From Bacillota bacterium (GTDB lineage Bacteria; Bacillota; Clostridia; Peptostreptococcales; Anaerovoracaceae), in assembly GCA_017543805.1 (NCBI GenBank), contig JAFYFK010000141.1:1-6737 (forward strand): a DNA stretch of 6,737 bases, given 5' to 3'. The translations under genes and the position numbers were made by a program. How positions within the stretch are numbered: position 1 is the first letter of the stretch; every line of letters begins with the position of its first letter. Of this stretch, positions 5,498 through 6,737 are shown piece after piece. The notes beneath the pieces were generated by a model, which did no database searches, was not told the origin of the DNA, and saw nothing but the letters and a program-made list of their open reading frames with translations.

Positions 5498-6176
5498 TTC
5501 GCTTGCTGCAGGCGTCGTTATGCTTATCGTCTTTGTCCTCTTTACCGTGGAACTTAAGACGGTGGGCGTCGAAGCGGTCGGCCCTGACGGCAGTTCGGTC
5601 GGAATGGCAGCTCTCAACAGCTTTATGGCAAAGAAGATCGGCGTCAGCGAGTTCTGGTACGAGGTGACCAAAGCCCTCGGATACGTCGCGCTGCTTGTGA
5701 TGGCGGTCTTTGCGCTCGTAGGCGCGTACCAGCTGATAAGCACCCGCAGCATAGCGGCTGTGGATAAAAAAGTCATCCTGCTCGGCGTGTTCTATGCTGT
5801 GCTGCTGGCAGCTTACCTGTTCTTTGAATTCGCGTCTATCAACTACAGACCGATCCTCGTCGAAGGTGAGCTGGATCCGTCATACCCTTCGTCGCATACA
5901 ATGCTCGCGGTCTGCGTTTTCGGATCGCTTGCCCTGATGGCCGGTGACCTTCCGATATTCGGCGAAGACCGGCGCCCCATCACCCGCATAGTCTGCTGGG
6001 CTGTAGCAGCCGTTTCCGTAGTCGGCCGCCTGCTCTCCGGCTACCACTGGTTTACCGATATCCTCGGAGGGATCTTCCTCTCCGTCAGCCTGCTCTGCTT
6101 CTTCGAGGCCGCCCGCCGCGAACTCTCCGACGAGCAGGACGAGGATTATTATGAGTTTGAGGAAGAGGATGAATAA
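5478..6176 (+). CDS. PAP2-superfamily membrane phosphatase
   Basis: This 232-residue membrane protein is of the PAP2 (type 2 phosphatidic acid phosphatase) superfamily, which removes phosphate from lipids such as phosphatidic acid, PGP or undecaprenyl pyrophosphate. Motif 2 is SYPSSHTM with His140, and motif 3 is GRLLSGYHWFTD with Arg184, His190 (the usual nucleophile) and Asp194. Motif 1 ends in Arg124-Pro125, but the Lys expected seven residues before the Arg is Glu117. I recall related clostridial proteins reading FEKxxINYRP, so this may be a subfamily trait. About six hydrophobic segments are visible (near 9-24, 66-85, 98-117, 141-156, 169-187 and 195-211). The C-terminal tail from 217 is almost entirely acidic. 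It overlaps MATE by 20 bases and is surely co-transcribed with it. No convincing terminator follows. The lipid substrate is unknown. Confidence 0.9.
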   Translation: MKFISRNSLAAGVVMLIVFVLFTVELKTVGVEAVGPDGSSVGMAALNSFMAKKIGVSEFWYEVTKALGYVALLVMAVFALVGAYQLISTRSIAAVDKKVILLGVFYAVLLAAYLFFEFASINYRPILVEGELDPSYPSSHTMLAVCVFGSLALMAGDLPIFGEDRRPITRIVCWAVAAVSVVGRLLSGYHWFTDILGGIFLSVSLLCFFEAARRELSDEQDEDYYEFEEEDE

Positions 6177-6242
6177 GAACTGATCCGGAACCGTTTCAGC
6201 TGAACACCTATTTCGTAACATCATAAAATATGGAGCTTTCTA

Positions 6243-6271
6243 TTGTAACACGTGTCAACACGTGTTACTAT
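6243..6271 (+). promoter_or_regulatory. Promoter and tandem-palindrome operator of the hicB-like gene
   Basis: A perfect inverted repeat, GTAACACGTG-TCAA-CACGTGTTAC (6245-6268), is made of two copies of the self-palindromic octamer ACACGTGT (6248-6255 and 6258-6265), ten bases apart, one helical turn. It lies over a probable promoter: -35 TTGTAA at 6243-6248, spacer 6249-6265 of exactly 17 bases, and -10 TACTAT at 6266-6271 (each 4 of 6). Transcription would begin near 6278, just before the ribosome binding site. Tandem palindromic boxes one turn apart suit a ribbon-helix-helix repressor such as the HicB C-terminal domain, so autoregulation is the likely role. An extra GTAACA half-site occurs at 6215-6220. 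Confidence 0.65.
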
Positions 6272-6278
6272 TATTTTT

Positions 6279-6284
6279 GAGGTG
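6279..6284 (+). promoter_or_regulatory. Ribosome binding site of the hicB-like gene
   Basis: GAGGTG lies seven bases before the ATG at 6292 and fixes that start. It is only a few bases from the predicted transcription start, so the leader is very short. Confidence 0.7.
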
Positions 6285-6291
6285 AAACATC

Positions 6292-6690
6292 ATGGCGAAA
6301 TATGTTTTTCCAGCAGCATTCTCAAAAGACGGAAACATGTATTCTGTTGAATTTCCGGATATCCCAGGCTGCTATACTTGCGGAGAGTCATTGACTGAAG
6401 CTATAGAAATGGCTTCCGACGCGCTCGCGCTCATGCTTTATCAGTACGAAAAAGAAGGCAAAGAAATACCTCTGCCCTCACCTATAAACGAATTTGTTAC
6501 TGACACTAATGTTTTTCTAAGTTACGTAACCTGCGACACTATAGGATATCAAAAGAAATTCAATAACAGCGCAGTCAAAAAGACATTGACGATTCCTGAA
6601 TGGCTCAATGAAGAAGCTGTTTCTGCCGGAGTAAATTTTTCGCAAATCCTGCAGGACGCCTTGAAAGAAAAACTGCATACTGCAATATAA
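6292..6690 (+). CDS. HicB-family antitoxin-like protein (no HicA partner seen)
   Basis: This 132-residue protein has the two-part layout of HicB antitoxins. The N-terminal HicB fold covers about 3-70, with the pattern YVFPAAF-x(8)-VEFPDIPGCYTCGESLTEAIEMASDAL (4-45). The C-terminal part, VKKTLTIPEWLNEEAVSAGVNFSQILQDALKEKL (95-128), is a ribbon-helix-helix DNA-binding domain. HicB normally neutralises the small mRNA-cleaving toxin HicA and represses its own operon. No hicA is found: the 115 bases upstream hold no gene, and the 47 bases downstream do not begin one that I recognise. It may be an orphan antitoxin or a stand-alone regulator, or its partner may lie beyond the window. It is visibly AT-richer than its neighbours (two sampled 60-base lines gave 29 and 20 G+C), which suggests horizontal gain. 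Its promoter carries a strong tandem palindrome. Confidence 0.88.
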   Translation: MAKYVFPAAFSKDGNMYSVEFPDIPGCYTCGESLTEAIEMASDALALMLYQYEKEGKEIPLPSPINEFVTDTNVFLSYVTCDTIGYQKKFNNSAVKKTLTIPEWLNEEAVSAGVNFSQILQDALKEKLHTAI

Positions 6691-6737
6691 TATAATGATG
6701 AAAACGGGATTGTCTCGCCCCGGCTTACCTGACCACC
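6691..6737. other. Right-edge sequence with no assigned feature
   Basis: After the hicB-like stop only 47 bases remain. A frame opens at ATG 6695 or 6698 and runs off the edge, but it has no ribosome binding site and its few residues do not resemble HicA. A 4-bp inverted repeat (6705-6708 with 6719-6722) next to an A4 run could be the foot of a terminator for a leftward gene beyond the window, but it is too weak to call. Confidence 0.3.

Noticed and set aside
6192..6205. Terminator for the PAP2 gene at the TTCAGCTGAA palindrome
   Set aside because: The palindrome has no loop and no U-tract follows it, so it does not look like an intrinsic terminator.
6695..6737. Start of a HicA toxin gene after the hicB-like gene
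   Set aside because: There is no ribosome binding site, and the visible residues (MKTGLSRPGLPDH) do not match the HicA start.

Overview
This window looks like a chromosomal piece from a mid-GC Bacillota (Clostridia-like) bacterium. The coding regions are fairly GC-rich while the intergenic regions are AT-rich. Nearly every gene has a strong AGGAGG-type ribosome binding site, and the families (OPT peptide transporter, P1 peptidase, MepA/DinF-like MATE, PAP2, HicB-like antitoxin) are common in that group. The taxonomic call is inference only.

Left half, all on the minus strand and so read from right to left: an OPT-family oligopeptide transporter (2257-3888), a P1-family DmpA/BapA-like peptidase (1089-2057), and a small MscS-type mechanosensitive channel (209-1012). 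A terminator-type hairpin lies in each of the two gaps. In the first gap the hairpin stops just before the peptidase ribosome binding site. In the second, the 3' arm of the hairpin is itself the ribosome binding site of the channel gene. No convincing private promoter is seen for the two downstream genes, so the three may form one transcription unit with stepwise attenuation. The transporter and peptidase make a plausible peptide import-and-digestion pair. The gap after the transporter also carries a duplicated small hairpin with compensatory base changes, flanked by 8-bp direct repeats. At the far left a good leftward promoter points at an open frame that leaves the window.

Right half, all on the plus strand: a divergent 232-bp AT-rich intergenic region, a MATE efflux transporter (4121-5497), a PAP2 phosphatase (5478-6176) that overlaps the MATE end by 20 bases, and a HicB-like antitoxin (6292-6690). 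The MATE start codon sits 8 bases after an extended -10 box and has no ribosome binding site, which suggests a leaderless mRNA. The antitoxin gene is visibly AT-richer than its neighbours and has no hicA toxin gene in the window. It is preceded by a striking tandem palindrome that exactly fills the spacer of its probable promoter, a good candidate for an autoregulatory operator.

The protein families are ordinary. The interesting material is in the RNA and DNA structure between the genes. I found no CRISPR array, rRNA, tRNA, transposase or phage gene.
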